From positions 283,628,238 to 283,692,237 of the forward strand of contig CM051460.1 in the NCBI GenBank assembly GCA_028095005.1: a stretch of DNA of 64,000 nucleotides, written 5' to 3'. This DNA is from Rhynchospora pubera. Its lineage: Eukaryota > Streptophyta > Magnoliopsida > Poales > Cyperaceae. The position numbers were made by a program, and so were the translations under genes. Of this stretch, positions 12,120-24,545 are shown one piece after another (the first letter of the stretch is position 1; each line of letters begins with the position of its first letter). The notes beneath the pieces were generated by a model that did no database searches, had not been told where the DNA came from, and saw only the letters and a program-made list of their open reading frames with translations.

Positions 12120-13888
12120 CCACTTGATATCCTCGATATCATTGGTATTTTGACCGTACTTGGCACTGAAATTATACCCAAACCATTAAATTGTTTGACA
12201 ATTACTTGCTATTTTCCCAGGATTTGGCTCTGCTGCTGCTTCTACTTGTTTTTACAGGGTTTTGATGATTTTCATGGTTGCATGCGCGCCAGACGACTCA
12301 TTCCTGGCATATGGACATATTCTAGACCGACATGCGGGCCACTTGCCACCTAGATGACTCATTCCTAGGCTCTGTTCGACCTCATCATGGCTCTGTTCGA
12401 CCCCAGCACCTTTATTTGGTCCATCTCTCTCTCCAGTTCGCACCGAACTGTCTCTGTTCGGACCGAAGTGCCCTTTATTTACTTCACTTCTCTTCTCTGG
12501 GTCGAGCCTTTCCCCAGTTCGGACCGAAGCCTATCTCTCCAGGTCGAACAGATGAGTTTTGGTATGTTTTTCATACATGGAAACTGACATTTTGGCAACT
12601 TTTGATGCTCTGTATGACCTAACCTCGTCCCCAAGCAACCGAAGGGTTATAAAAGGACCTCTCGGCTCTCCAGAAGGGCACTTTTGATTCGAAAGGGAGA
12701 AGGAGCCACCTAGTTTGAAATTCCATCATCACCCTAGTGTTCTACGACTTGTTTGAAGCGACGGCAGCAGCGAGGAGCAGATCTCACCATTTCGCCTCTC
12801 ATCCATTGCCTAGGAGAAGTTGTCTTGGCATTAAAGGAGTAGACTTTATTTTCCTTTATGCTTTTATTTCCTGCTTCTATGGGCTTGTATCTTTATTATG
12901 CTTATACTATGTTTATTTGCTGTCTTGAGAACATGTTAGAGTAATTTATTTCATGTCTTAGGGTATGGATGTAGTTTAGGTTTAGGTTGGTGTTAAGATT
13001 TGATATAACTTGACTGTTTGGCTTTATGATCTTATTATTGAGAATTATTATTATTGCTTGTTTGATTTACCTGCCTGGACCTGATTTACTTCTAAATAAA
13101 GGCCTGTTTAGTTAAGTTACAAGGTTAGGTTAGACAATCGGAATCAAATTAAGTACTTGGGATAAATTGACGATTCGAAAGAGGAAATTAGTTTATACCG
13201 AAAGGTGTAGCTTCTAAGTTGGCTGAAAGGCAACTTAGATATCCCTAAGAAGACCAATAATTTAGACATAGGTTACTTAAAATACCGATACGAAAGTTTA
13301 GGTTTATTTGACCTATGTGGGCAAAGTAGAGTCCTGTGCTAACTTCTAGACCAAAAGACGACAGTTGAGGATTAGGAGACATAGCTACAGCCGATCTAAA
13401 CCTTTCATAAAGTTAAAAACTCAAGTTATATAGTCATAACCCAACATATCGACCTCTGTTCGGACCGAACTCGTCTGGTTCGGACCGAACTGAGAGTGTA
13501 TGTTTCGATTTATTGGTATTTAATGCATCAGCGAGAAATCCAGCAATTCGAAGGCTAAACCTAAGTGAATCCTGACCCCTAAGACGCCTTTTTATATCTG
13601 AAAGAAAAACCCTCAAAAATCTACCTGCCTTATTTTACCTTCCCTGAATTGTTATTCAGAACAAAAGAAAACAACCAAAAATATCAACTTTGATTGCTTT
13701 GTTACTTAGTCTCTTTAATTTGCAACATTCTCTATCTTATTTTATTGTCTAGCTTCAGAAAAACAACAAGTCTAGTATTCGTTAATCCGTCCTGTGGGTT
13801 CGACCCTAAGCTTAACTTTGACGACTAGTGAGGTTAGGTCTAGGTACAAATTTATTTGGTACTAGGATTTAAAGCCTTCATCACCACT
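12120..13888 (+). mobile_element. Solo LTR nested in the Copia LTR
   Basis: The 12125-13883 insert begins TGATATCC and ends TTCATCA. It is flanked by a perfect 5-bp duplication CCACT (12120-12124 and 13884-13888), and the uninterrupted left LTR has a single CCACT at this point. It carries no coding sequence, and its TG...CA ends plus a TATA box fit an LTR left by recombination between two LTRs. Several GTTCGGACCGAAC-type palindromes (around 12430-12520 and 13455-13490) are inside. The family is probably Gypsy-like. Confidence 0.88.
12648..12654 (+). promoter_or_regulatory. TATA box of the solo LTR
   Basis: TATAAAA followed by GGACC, in the middle of the solo LTR. It gives the plus orientation of this LTR. 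Confidence 0.5.
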
Positions 13889-15160
13889 CAACCTAGCTCT
13901 CATCCAAATTTTCATGGACAAAAATGCCCCTTGCCCTAGCCGCACCTACCTACCCCATATATGGGTTGGGCCTCAAGTTAAGTTGAGCCCAATACTCTTC
14001 CATTTAATTGCACCTTCCATTGGACATTAAATTAACCAATTAATTTAAAGCCCAATTAGCTCAAATAATTAAATGTGTTGATTATAATTAATTATTAACT
14101 ATTTAATAATTAATATGGAATTAGTCAATGCATTAAATTATTTCTATATGATCTATTTGACTTAAATAATCATAACGGTCCATAACGGCATACGATTAAT
14201 TAATCAACTTATCATATTTTGCAAAACCAATTGTTGCAAATAAATAATTAATGCACGTGTGGTTAAACACCTTATTATGTGTGACCCTTTGAGGATTTAT
14301 GCTAAGTTGGCCATGGAATTAAATCGTTATTTAATTCCAATAATCATAAGCGGTATCTAGCAACACGTTATGACTCCCAATTCGCATAAATAGTGTACTG
14401 CTACAATATTTCAATCCTGCATAAGAGAATAATTAGTTTCTCTATTTTGATTCTTATGTCACACGATATCATCGTATAATCCAAGATAGGAATGTGCCAT
14501 TCTTGCAGATTATACGTTTCTTGATCTAGAGATAATTGTATAAAGTTGCATGCAAACAATCTATCTCCATCAAGGGGCCCAAACAGATATCGTCACTCAC
14601 TAAGTGAATTAATGAGGGACATACGGTTTTCTTGATGATTAACTTTTCCCCTCACAATTCAAGAGAACATAAATAAAGTCCGTATAGCAGCCCTTATCGG
14701 GAATCAGCGGTAGACAGTATTTATTGAACCTATCCTCATGTGGAAAAGATAAACATCTCAAACTTAGAACCAAAATCACAACGAAATAAACAATGACACA
14801 TAACACAATCCATATGTTTATTTCGATGGGTCAAGTCCTGTGCTATGTTCCATAACATACACATATGCAACTAATTTGGTGGCTCTTTACCTATGATTAG
14901 TAGAACTTAATCATCACTTAACTTGCATACTAATCTTATATGATAATTAATGTTCCTTGTTAATTATCAAGATTATGGACCGTTTAGATTTATTATTGTC
15001 ATTCTAAAGAATGATCAACAGAGATCTACAATTCAGATCCTCAACCTGAATGATCTGTCAATAATAAACCTAGGAACAGATGATAAAATCTCATCCAAAA
15101 CATAAACTAATAATTAAATCATTAAATTATTGACTTCTAGGACATAACTCTAACACCTTC

Positions 15161-16572
15161 AGCGTTTCCTTTTCTTCTACCTCTTCCCTGGTGAGTTTCT
15201 CCTCCATCCCTCTCTTCCCTTCTTCTTTCTCCCTTTTCTTTTCCTTCATTTTTTTTCTCCATTTGTTTTTTTTCCTTGCTCACTGGTCCTTTCTTTTTTT
15301 TTTCTCTGATTCGTCTACTTCATAAATTTATTTGTTATATATATTCTATTTATTAATTTGCTATATTTGTTTTATATATGTTCACCTTTATTTTTTTAGG
15401 AGTTCAAATTGTTTGTAATATCTGTTAAATTTATTTGCTACATATGTTCAATTTGTTTATATTCATCTTTTGATGAGTTCATGGTGTTTGTTATGTCTGT
15501 TATATTTATTGTCATATCTGTTCAATTTATTTGATATATCTGTTCAATTTATTTATGTTATATATTCACTTTGTTTATCTATACAAGTTCATTTTTATCT
15601 TTTGTCCGAGTTCAATTTGTTTGTCATATATGTTCAATTATTTGTTATATCTGTTCAATTTATTTGTTTTATATGTTCAATTTGTTTGTTATATATGTTT
15701 TCAATTTGTTTGTTATATCTGTTTTCTATATGTACACCTTTATTTTTGTAAATTAGTTCAAATGTAATATATGTTAAATTTATTTGTTATATCTGTTAAA
15801 TTTATTTGATATATATGTTCAATTTATTTGTGTTATATATTCAATTTATTTATGTATATAAGTTTATTTTTATCTTTTGTCTTGAGTTCAATTTGTTTGT
15901 CATGTCTATTCAATTAGTTGTTATATCTGTTCAATTTATTTGCAGTATATGTTCATTTTTATCTTTTGTCTTGAGTTCAATTTGTTTGTCATATCTGTTC
16001 AATTAGTTTTTATATCCGTTCAACTTATTTGTAGTATATGTTCATTTCGTTTCTTTATTTAACTAATATTAGTATCTCTTCGCTTTGTTGTTATAAGTGT
16101 TCAACTTATTGTTTCTAAGTGTTAATCTTAAAAATACTAGTTTCAAGGGAAAAAATTAGGAAAGAGGAAATGAAGTGAGAGATGCTAGGAGTAAAGGGAG
16201 GACACAGAGGAAGGAAGCTCGTGGAGAGGAAGGGAAGGGGAGGGAGGGAGGGAGGGAGAGATGTCAGGAGTAGAGGGAGGGCGCGGAGAAATGGAGCGCG
16301 CAGAGGAAAAGTAAAAGGAAGGGAGGGAGAGACACGGTAGAGGGAGAGAGCACACGAAGCGGAAGGAAAGGAGAGGAAGGAAGCGCGTGAAGAAGGATGA
16401 GCGCGGAAAAATATACTGTGGATGGCGTGGCCGCGTGGATGTTTTTTTTTGGATGATGGTTATCACTTCCGCTTTTTTACTGTACCTTTTTCCTTCTGTT
16501 ATAGGCCTCCTTTGGGTCGATTTCGATTGTCCTTTTATTTGGGCCGAATAATATCAAGCCGACCCTATCAGA
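15161..16572. repeat. Decayed repeat with GTTCAA-type arrays
   Basis: A pyrimidine-rich start (15161-15300) is followed by about 700 bp (15370-16060) in which TTCAATTTGTTTGTTATATC-like units recur every 15-35 bases. A purine-rich tract (16165-16420) follows. The frames here are low-complexity readings of the repeat, not genes. Similar arrays, in either orientation, occur at 18530-18990, 19500-19880, 20090-20420, 36420-36960 and 37600-38280. They look like subterminal motifs of one transposon family whose ends I cannot place. Confidence 0.5.
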
Positions 16573-18111
16573 AACATACACAGGGGTGCATAACGTCTAT
16601 AACGATCACGAAATTGATAATTTGCGCTGATCGTTGCATTGATGAACGAAATTTTTTTACTTCTTGCGTTGATCGTTTCATCCGTTTAATGTCAATTTCG
16701 TTGATCGTATCGTTCTGGTGAACGATTAAAACGGCTAAACCCGTTTTTGACTGTTTAACCGTTTTTTATTTTTATTAAACAGAGTACCAACTTTCTTCTA
16801 CAACAATTATACAAATTTTATAGTCATATACAACAAGATTAAGAAATTCCAGGATCTTCATAAATATCTGATATAAGGAAAAAGAAAAAGGAAATGGAAA
16901 AAGATAAATTACTAGCAAAAAATGAAGAGAAATGTACAAAATTGGACAAGTTTCCCACAACAATATAGCTAGTTTTGGGTTCAAGTCCAAACTCGAATGG
17001 GTTAACAAATCTAACCCAACAGGTACAGATCTTTTTTGAGATCAATCCCTCAAACCACATTAATAAGAAAATCAAGCTTTTTTTATCAGATCAATCCCTC
17101 AAGTCATTCTAGCTTACAACAAAAATAAAAAAGAAAAGAAAAGATGCAAAAACAGAAGAAATATACAAAAATTTTAGAACCAGAAACTTTAAAGTTCAAA
17201 TGAAAAGAAAAAGAAAAGTGAAAAAAATTGAAGAATCAGAAAAGAAAAGAAGAAAAAGGAGTGTGTGAGAGAGAGGCAGTGTGATAAATCAAAAACCAAA
17301 ACACATATCAGTTTCTATTCAAAACTCGTACCAGTAAATCAAAACTTGTACCAACAAAACTATTATCAGTTTCAATACAAACAGAAAGAGAAGGAGAGCA
17401 CAGGAGCCGCCATTAATGAGGTTTCCAAGCCCTGAATTGTGCCAAAGAAGATTCTTGCTCCATTATTGCAGAGAAGGAAAGATGAAGGTAGGGTAGGTTT
17501 AGGTTGAGTCTGTTTAAATTGGAGGAGCCGTGAATGGGTACAGGGTGCCTGAGAGAGAGAAGGGTTTGGGATCGATTTGAAGTTTGAGGTTGAGGTGGTG
17601 TTCGGCTGGGTTGAGAGGAGAAGGAGAGAGAGGTACTGGCGAAGAGAGGGGGTTTGGGATGGAACTAGCGGAGAGGTGCTGTGGTGAGCCATGCAGAGAA
17701 GAGGTCGGAGCGACTCAGAGAAGAGGTGTTGTGGTGCTGTGGTGAGCGGCGCAGAAGAGGTGCTGTGGCGAGAGGAGAGAAAGACAGAAGGCGGAGAAAG
17801 AAAGAGAAGAAGATGAGGGGTGAGCGGCTAGGGATCCCTAGGTAGGTTTCATCCTTTTCTCTAATATTTTGTCTGCAATCCATATAATTGCACTCCAGCA
17901 AAATTATAAGACGAAATAGACGAAATAAACGATGATGAAACAGCTCTGTTTCGTTAACTGTTCCGTTCTGAGACGAAACACTATCTCTATTTACGTTATC
18001 CGTTTCGTTCCTTAAACGAAATGGAAATCCTTAACTGTTACCGTTCCGTTTCGGACGAAACGAAACGAAATAACGGTCGAAACGGCTACCGTTTTCAGCC
18101 CTAAACATACA
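16573..18111. mobile_element. Non-autonomous hAT element 1
   Basis: 1523 bp (16581-18103) between perfect 8-bp duplications AACATACA (16573-16580 and 18104-18111). Ends are CAGGGGTGCATAACG and TTTTCAGCCCTA, a short hAT-type inverted repeat. Near the right end ACGAAACGAAAC-type motifs repeat, typical of hAT subterminal binding sites. The middle has a purine-rich GAGAGGAGAAGG tract. No transposase frame is present, so it depends on another element. It is related to the element at 20685-22330. Confidence 0.88.
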
Positions 18112-20676
18112 CAGTGGAGTAGTGGACCGCTCGAACTTTTGGATTTGGGCTAGGAATCTAGGTATAAATAATTGGGATATTATTTTAGCAGAAACTACAT
18201 GGAAAATTTGAAAGGCTTGCAACAGACGCATTTTCATAAGAGTTGACACTTCACTGTGGATCTTACTCAATTCTATTAGTACTGATGTAGATTCCAGGAA
18301 TAAGGATGCTTAGGTTTCTCTTTTGTTGTTTTTCTTAGGGTTTTATATAGTTTTTTTTTATTAGATTTTAATTCTAGTACATATTTTTTTATTAATAAAA
18401 TATTTCTGTGCGGTGATTGTCACTTGGTCCTAAAAATATATATATATATGAAACATACATAGCCTTATATTACTTAGAATTCAGAAATGATAACTGCAAT
18501 TTATAGTTTTGTCATTGCTTGAACAAATTGAACATACAAAATAGATAAAATGAACATTTAAATAATCAAAGTGAATGCATACAAATAAATAAGTTCAATA
18601 AAAATAAGTTGAATATGAATATAAAAATTTGAACAATGATACAAAAAATAAAATCTAACTCGTAATTGAATAAAATGAACACATAGATAAACAAACTGGA
18701 CGTATAAATGAACAAAGTGAACAAATACAAAAAATAAAATAAAATCTACCATCTCTCCACTCATCATCCTGTGTCACCGCGTTTGTATTTGTTTACTTTA
18801 TTCATTTATATGTTCAATTTATTTTTCCGAGTTTAATATATTCAATTATACATTAGATTTTATTTTTATTATCGTTGTTCATATATTTATATTCATATTC
18901 AACTTATTTTTATTGAACTTGTTTGTTTGTATGTGTTCATTTTGATTATTTAAATGTTGACTTTGTATATTTTTTTATGTTCATTTTTTTAAAATTGCAT
19001 ATTGCGGTTTCAGATTTCCTATATTACTCGTTCCTTTGTTAAGATAAAAGAACAATTCGGTCCGTTAATTGAAATTTAGGCCCATATACTTGAATGACAG
19101 AATGCTCTCTTTTCTTTTCTTTGGGTAAACTTCAATGCAATTTCAGTTTACAGTATATCGTCAAAGAGGAAATAGAACAGCTATAATGAGTGCGAAAATC
19201 TCCAGGCTTTCGTATATAAGCTTGGTTTAAGCATTTCTCTTCTTTGATTGGGAGCATGGGCAGCTCTTAACATGGCGACGGTTTAAGCATAAAATGCCTC
19301 CAGATAGAGTGGAATCATGAATCGATTTAATCGAATGATATGAAATCTTGTTTTTATCTTCCAATTCTTAACAACATCAGACTAATTTCAAATCCTGTGC
19401 TAAAAAAATGAACAATTAATGCTGATTTTTTCATTTCAGATAGTGGACGACAATTTTTATTTTTCAACCGAAATGAAATTTTTATTTTTCAACAGAAATT
19501 ATAACTGCTAGTTGCAGTTTTACCATCATTAGTCATCGCTAAATACAAAGTGACCACATAAAATCGACAAGGTAAACATATAGTAAACCAAAGTGAACAC
19601 TTACAAACAAATAAGTGTTTTCATCACTTGTTCATATTTTTATATGCATATATTTGGTTGTATGTGTTCACTTTGATAATTATGTATGTTCACCTTGTTT
19701 ATTTTATGTGTTCATTTTTTGTTTAGCGATGACAAGTGATGACAAAACTGTAGTGACAGTAATCAATTTCCACATTTTTCAATCAGGAATTATAAGTGCC
19801 ATCGGCAAATATACCATCCCAGCCATCGCTGCTATGTGTTACAAATGTTCAGTTTAATAATAAGAAGTGTTTAGTTTAATAATAAAAAGTATTCAGTTTA
19901 ATGCGTCGGAATCGCGCTAGAGTCAGAGTCGCGCGTGGTCAAGAGGTGCGCTAGGAGGCAGGGGTAGAATCGGAAAAATTTTAATTTGAACCGGATCGGT
20001 TCATTTCCAATTCTAATTTTTACATGTATTTTTTTTCCGGTTCGTGACCCCTTCGCTTGGTTTTTTTTCTTATAACAGTTGTATTTCTGTTGCAACTAAC
20101 TGAACATTCATACTTATTAAACTGAACATTTGTACTTATTAAACTGAACATTCGTACTTACTAAACTAAAAATTTATACTTAGTAAAATAAACATGTTTG
20201 CTCATAACATTTATATTTTCTGTTGCAACTAACTGAACAGTTCTATTCAATTAACTGAACATTTGTATTGATCAAACTGAACTTTTGGCAAAAAAAAAAA
20301 AATTAAAATGAACATATTTGGTCTAGCGAACACTTATAAAATAATGAACAATTCTACTACAAAGTGAACATTTGTACATATTAAAGTGAACACTTATAAT
20401 AACTAACTGAACAAAAAATACGCACTGAATGAGTAGAGAGGTCAGAGCGCTAGTTGAGACGCTGTGCAGCGTGATGACTTGAATGACACGGAGTGCGATT
20501 GCCACTAATCAATTTCCTTTTTCAATGGTGACAATGGAGACTAATATACGAAGAAATAGATATTGACATATTGTCAGGCCAGCTGACTTTTGTTGGGCTC
20601 CGCCTCCGGACATAAATTTAAGGCCCGACACACCTGTTACTGGTCCAGACCAAGTCCAGTCCGATTCTTAATCTAG
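18112..20676. repeat. GAACA-motif foldback repeats
   Basis: No gene seen. Two long imperfect palindromes stand out, about 18530-18990 (centre near 18775) and about 19500-19760 (centre near 19615). In both, the left arm carries GAACA and the right arm TGTTC motifs every 15-30 bases. From 19860 to 20420 further TTTAATAA/GAACA arrays flank a GAACCGGATCGGTTC-like palindrome (about 19990). The stretch around 19950-20100 reappears inverted at 37750-37930. Confidence 0.55.
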
Positions 20677-22338
20677 TTAGGCTGTAGGGCTGCATAACGT
20701 GTAAAACAGTCACGAAAATGACTCCTTGCACTAATCGTTTCGTTAAGGGACGCAAATAATTTTGTCCTTGCATCTTGCGTTCCGTTCAAAGTAAAATTCT
20801 GGCGTTAACCGTTACGTTGAATTGAACGGTCAAAAACGGTTTAAACGTTTAAAATTTGTAACCATGCAAACATGATCAGTAAGCTAGTAAAATGGAAACT
20901 AAAACTTCTAAAAAAAATCAAAACAACCGGAACAATAAGAAATAGCAAAAACTACAGCAAATAAAAATAAAAAAACTAATTAACAACTGCATCCAAATAA
21001 CATATGATCTGTTTTTGTTCAATAAAAACCATAACAAAACTACATACATATTTTCTTACAAGCCAATAAACCACGAGTCTCATCCACAATAATAATCCCT
21101 TAGGATGAATACATAAGAAATCAGTGAAACTAAGTTAATACTTCAACTTGGCCTTCATATTCATTGTCCATCTCAAGCTTTTGAAGAATTGTTAACAGAA
21201 GCCCAGTATAGTAGGCTACATAACAGAAGTTTTGAATTTAATATAGAAAAGTGTAATACTAGTATTATCCTAGTATGCAATGTTGATTTGATATAAGTGA
21301 AAGCATACCAGTAGAGACAAATTCTTTTAAGCAGAGAAATGAATTTAACTCTATGAAATTTCATTTGTATAAATTACTGGAATTCTTCTATAAGAAGAGA
21401 AATTAAAAGAAAAAACCTTAGTCTAAATCAAAATTAAAATCTTTGCCAGTAAATAAAAATCAAACTCAAAATTTCTGTACATCGACTGAAAACCTGATAT
21501 TGACTTGGAAAGGGGAGCAACAGCCTGGTCGTCTTGCGAAAGGCTAGACAAAAACAGATATTTCGCCAATCATGTCTCTAATTCTGGCATCAAGCGCCAT
21601 GGTCACCACCTCTAGTCGCCATTGGGGCCACTCATCTTCAACCTCTGAGGTGAGGAGGTGAGTTTGAAAGTGAGAAGAGAAGGGATTCGTATTTAGGGTT
21701 AAGGTTAAGAGAGGCAACGGAAAGAGCAGGAGAGAGAAGTACTGGCGAAGAGAGAGAGACGATTGGGATCGGTTTGAGGTTGTGTTCGGCTGGGTTGAGA
21801 GGCGAAGGAGAGAGGTGGTGTTCGGCTGAGAGGAGAATGAGAAAGAGGTGGTACTGGCGGAGAAGAGAAGCCAGACGGAGGTGGTCCTGGCGGAGAAGAG
21901 AAGGAGAGGAAGGTGGTACGGGCAGAGAAGAGAAGGAGAGAGGTGGTGTTCGGCTGGGTTGAGAGGAGAGGTGGTCCTAGCGGAGAGGAGAAGGGAGAGA
22001 GATTGTCCTGAGAAGGAGAGGGGTTTGGGATTGGAGGCGTCCAAGAGAGAGAGCGGCGAACAAAACCTGATTTTCTCTCCATCGTTATCTCCGCTGAGTC
22101 TCTCTGCAATCAATAATAGTAGCGTGGTAGAATGATGACGAAACAAACGAAATAAACGATAACGAAACAGCTCCGTTTCGTTAACCGTTCCGTTCTGAAA
22201 CGAAACGGTATTCCTATTTGCGTTATCTGTTCTGTTCCTTAAACGAAACCGAAATGCTTGATCGTTACCGTTCCGTTTCGGACGAAACGAAACGAAATAA
22301 CGGTTGAAACGGCTACCGTTTTCAGCCCTATTAGGCTG
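20677..22338. mobile_element. Non-autonomous hAT element 2
   Basis: 1646 bp (20685-22330) between perfect 8-bp duplications TTAGGCTG (20677-20684 and 22331-22338). It has matching TAGGGCTG/CAGCCCTA terminal repeats. It shares GCATAACG after the left end and GAAACGAAACGAAATAACGG before the right end with element 1. Between 21700 and 22030 a purine-rich unit close to GAGAAGGAGAGAGGTGGT recurs many times. The 200-codon minus-strand frame across this tract is a reading of the repeat, not a gene. Confidence 0.92.
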
Positions 22339-23324
22339 TTTTATTTTAAAACTTACAAATTAGTATTAGAATTTAAATGTTTTTTAATAAGCACATATTA
22401 TTTGATTTTGAACATGAGGCTTATTTAGCTCATTATTAATTTTTCTTTCTAATAGGACCGATATATGGGGCAAAAGGATTGATCGCTCATTGTTTTCTTA
22501 TTTTTGTTATTTTCATAAGAAAATGGTGTGGTTAGTGCGGATTTAATTGAAGATATTTTTAGGCATACCTGATTACATGATACCTGATTACATGAAGTAT
22601 TAATTTTAGACATTGACAGTTTAAATAACATTTGTAATGATTTTCGTACATATCAGATTTATAAAGCTCGTATATATCAAATATATGATCTAACGTTATG
22701 AAAAAAAATCGCAAGTATTAACCTACTATTAAAATGTCAAATTAAATCCTTATATAATTCTTTTTTTGTAAATTTTCGCAAGTAATCGGTGTAAAATTTG
22801 ATACGATAGTATCCGCCCGGTCTTTTTTTTTTTTTTTTGGTTGGAAAATAAAGAGGGGCGACATTGGGAACATATCTAGACTAGGCAACAGGCCAACAGC
22901 CAACAGCTCTTTCGCAGCGTAGTGGCATGCCAATACGATTTTGTCTTTCACTAAAGAAAAAAGTACGATTTTATCTACTACTGAGAAACTGGGGACCACT
23001 CTAGTCTGATTTCCTCGAGCGTGGTGCGTGGATCACGTTCGTTTCATTCATAGTCTTCTACTCGAATAAAATTTAGGACTTGATCTTATCATTAGTCTCG
23101 TAGAAGGAGTATAAATATATTTTTTTTTAAGGAAGTATGAGAAATATATATTATGAGTCCTCTTGATCCAGTACCCCCAACTAATTGGCCCCATGTTGGT
23201 TTTGGAGTTTTACCACCTGCCATCCTTCCTTTTTAGTTTTAGTATATATTGTCACTATTTTCTTTCTGCAACTGCTCTAATAACGGAAAGTGGTCTAGCA
23301 TTCATATTCGTAGAAGGATTGTGT
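22339..23324. other. Intergenic, no gene recognised
   Basis: AT-rich with T runs near 22820 and 23120. I see no coding frame, terminal repeats or homology to other parts of the window. Confidence 0.4.
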
Positions 23325-23460
23325 GCTCCAAGTGTGTTTTAAAGCCCATCAATCCAGGTTCGGGTACTCTGTTTCAGCACCCAACTTAGCCACACGGCCC
23401 ACACGTCAACATGAAATTTGCAGACCAATATTAAGAAAATTTATTTCCTTAACAAAAAGC

Positions 23461-24346
23461 AAATCAAACGGGGTGATAAGGATCATCCCAAAATCCATCA
23501 TCTTCATCATTTTCAGTGGGAACACATTTTAGTTTTTTTTTTATTTTTGGAATATTTTTTGTCCTCATTATTTCTCTCCCTCCCATCCTTTTTTTATTTC
23601 GGTCCACATTGTTGCTCTCCTTCCTATTCTTTTTATTTTTGGTCCCTAATGCTTCTCTTCCTCTCATTTTTTTCTATTTCGGTCCCCACTATTTCTCTCT
23701 CTCCCATCTTTTTCATTTCTGGTACTCATATTAATTACAACAGTTAGTATCCAAACTACAACAATTATTTATATTATTTACAACAGCTACATAATAACTT
23801 CAACAGTTATATGTATTAACTTCAATAGTTACATATATAACATATTAACTTCAACAGTTACATATATAACTTCAATAGCTACATATATAATTTCAACAGT
23901 TACACATATAACTTCAACAGTTATATATATTAACTTCAACAGTTACATATATAACTTCAACAGTACATATATAACTTCAACACTTATATATATTAACTTC
24001 AACAGTTACATATATAACTTCAACAGTACATATATAACTTCAACAGTTATATATATTAACTTCAACAGTTACATATATAACTTCAACAGTTATATATATT
24101 TAAACTCTTAAGAAAAACAGTGGAAACCAAAAATAGAAAAAATGGGAAAGAGAGAAATAGTGGGGACCAAATTAGAAAAGGGTGAGAAGAAGAGAAACAG
24201 TGGGATTAAAAATAGAAAGAATGGGAGAGAGAGCAATTCGAAATAAATTCACCAAAATAGTGGAGACCAAAAATATGTGTTCACACTGAGGATGATGGAA
24301 AATGATGAAATCCAGAGGATGGTATTAAGCAATTCCCCAAATCAAA
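23461..24346. mobile_element. 870-bp element with CTTCAACAGTTA array
   Basis: 23469-24338 lies between perfect 8-bp direct repeats AAATCAAA (23461-23468 and 24339-24346). The duplicate at about 38563 lacks it. The two halves are inverted: the left end has ATCCATCATCTTCATCATTT and the right end has its imperfect complement (about 24285-24320). The centre (23755-24105) is an array of ACTTCAACAGTTACATATAT-like units of 20-40 bp. A related sequence is at about 62995-63355. No coding frame; the superfamily is unclear, and an 8-bp duplication would suit hAT. Confidence 0.75.
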
Positions 24347-24545
24347 GCTGCAGATACAATTATAAGCAGAAAAGAAAACTATTGCTGTCAATCAGTTTTA
24401 TTAAAACTTCACGTAAATTCATAATGGAATTCCATTGAGCAATTTCTTATTTATTTTATCCGACGTTTATAATGAAAAATTGATTACTGTCATAATGGAG
24501 CTCCATTGATCACAAAATTGACAATAGAAGATAACTATAAATAAA

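Larger units (their letters stand above)
11628..15155 (-). repeat. 5' LTR of the Copia element, split by a solo LTR
   Basis: Same termini as the left LTR. It is 3528 bp because 1759 bp plus a 5-bp duplication were inserted at 12125. Subtracting these gives 1764 bp, identical to the left LTR. Its TATA box (12110-12117, minus strand) lies only about 8 bp from the insertion, so the upstream half of the LTR promoter is now separated from the TATA box. Confidence 0.93.
3721..15160 (-). mobile_element. Copia-type LTR retrotransposon, non-autonomous, minus strand
   Basis: Two LTRs (3726-5489 and 11628-15155) start TGTTAGA and end TCTAACA. Once a nested insertion is removed from the right copy, both are exactly 1764 bp. 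The primer-binding site, complementary to initiator tRNA-Met, abuts the right LTR on the minus strand. The purine tract AAGTGGGAGAT abuts the left one. The element therefore reads right to left. The flanks CATTC and CCTTC look like a 5-bp target duplication with one change. By eye I count about 11 differences between the LTRs (about 0.6%), so insertion was recent. The 6.1-kb interior has no long frame on either strand, only a decayed RNase H remnant. It must have moved using proteins from another element. Confidence 0.9.

Noticed and set aside
15470..16006. Overlapping plus-strand frames rich in FNLFVI
   Set aside because: They are the three frames of the TTCAATTTGTTTGTTATATC array, all open because the repeat lacks stops.
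16185..16466. Minus-strand frame rich in Ser/Pro/Leu
   Set aside because: It reads the GGGAGGGAGGGA purine tract and has no codon bias or motif.
21544..22146. 200-codon minus-strand frame
   Set aside because: It reads through the purine-rich tandem repeat of hAT element 2; the protein is low-complexity (LSLLLSARTTS-like repeats) and overlaps the terminal sequence.
23418..23747. Hydrophobic plus-strand frames (FFLFLEYFLSSLFL-like)
   Set aside because: Readings of the T-rich arm of the 870-bp element; composition only.
23755..24105. CRISPR-like regularly spaced repeats
   Set aside because: The units are degenerate AT-rich tandem repeats without unique spacers, in a plant transposon.
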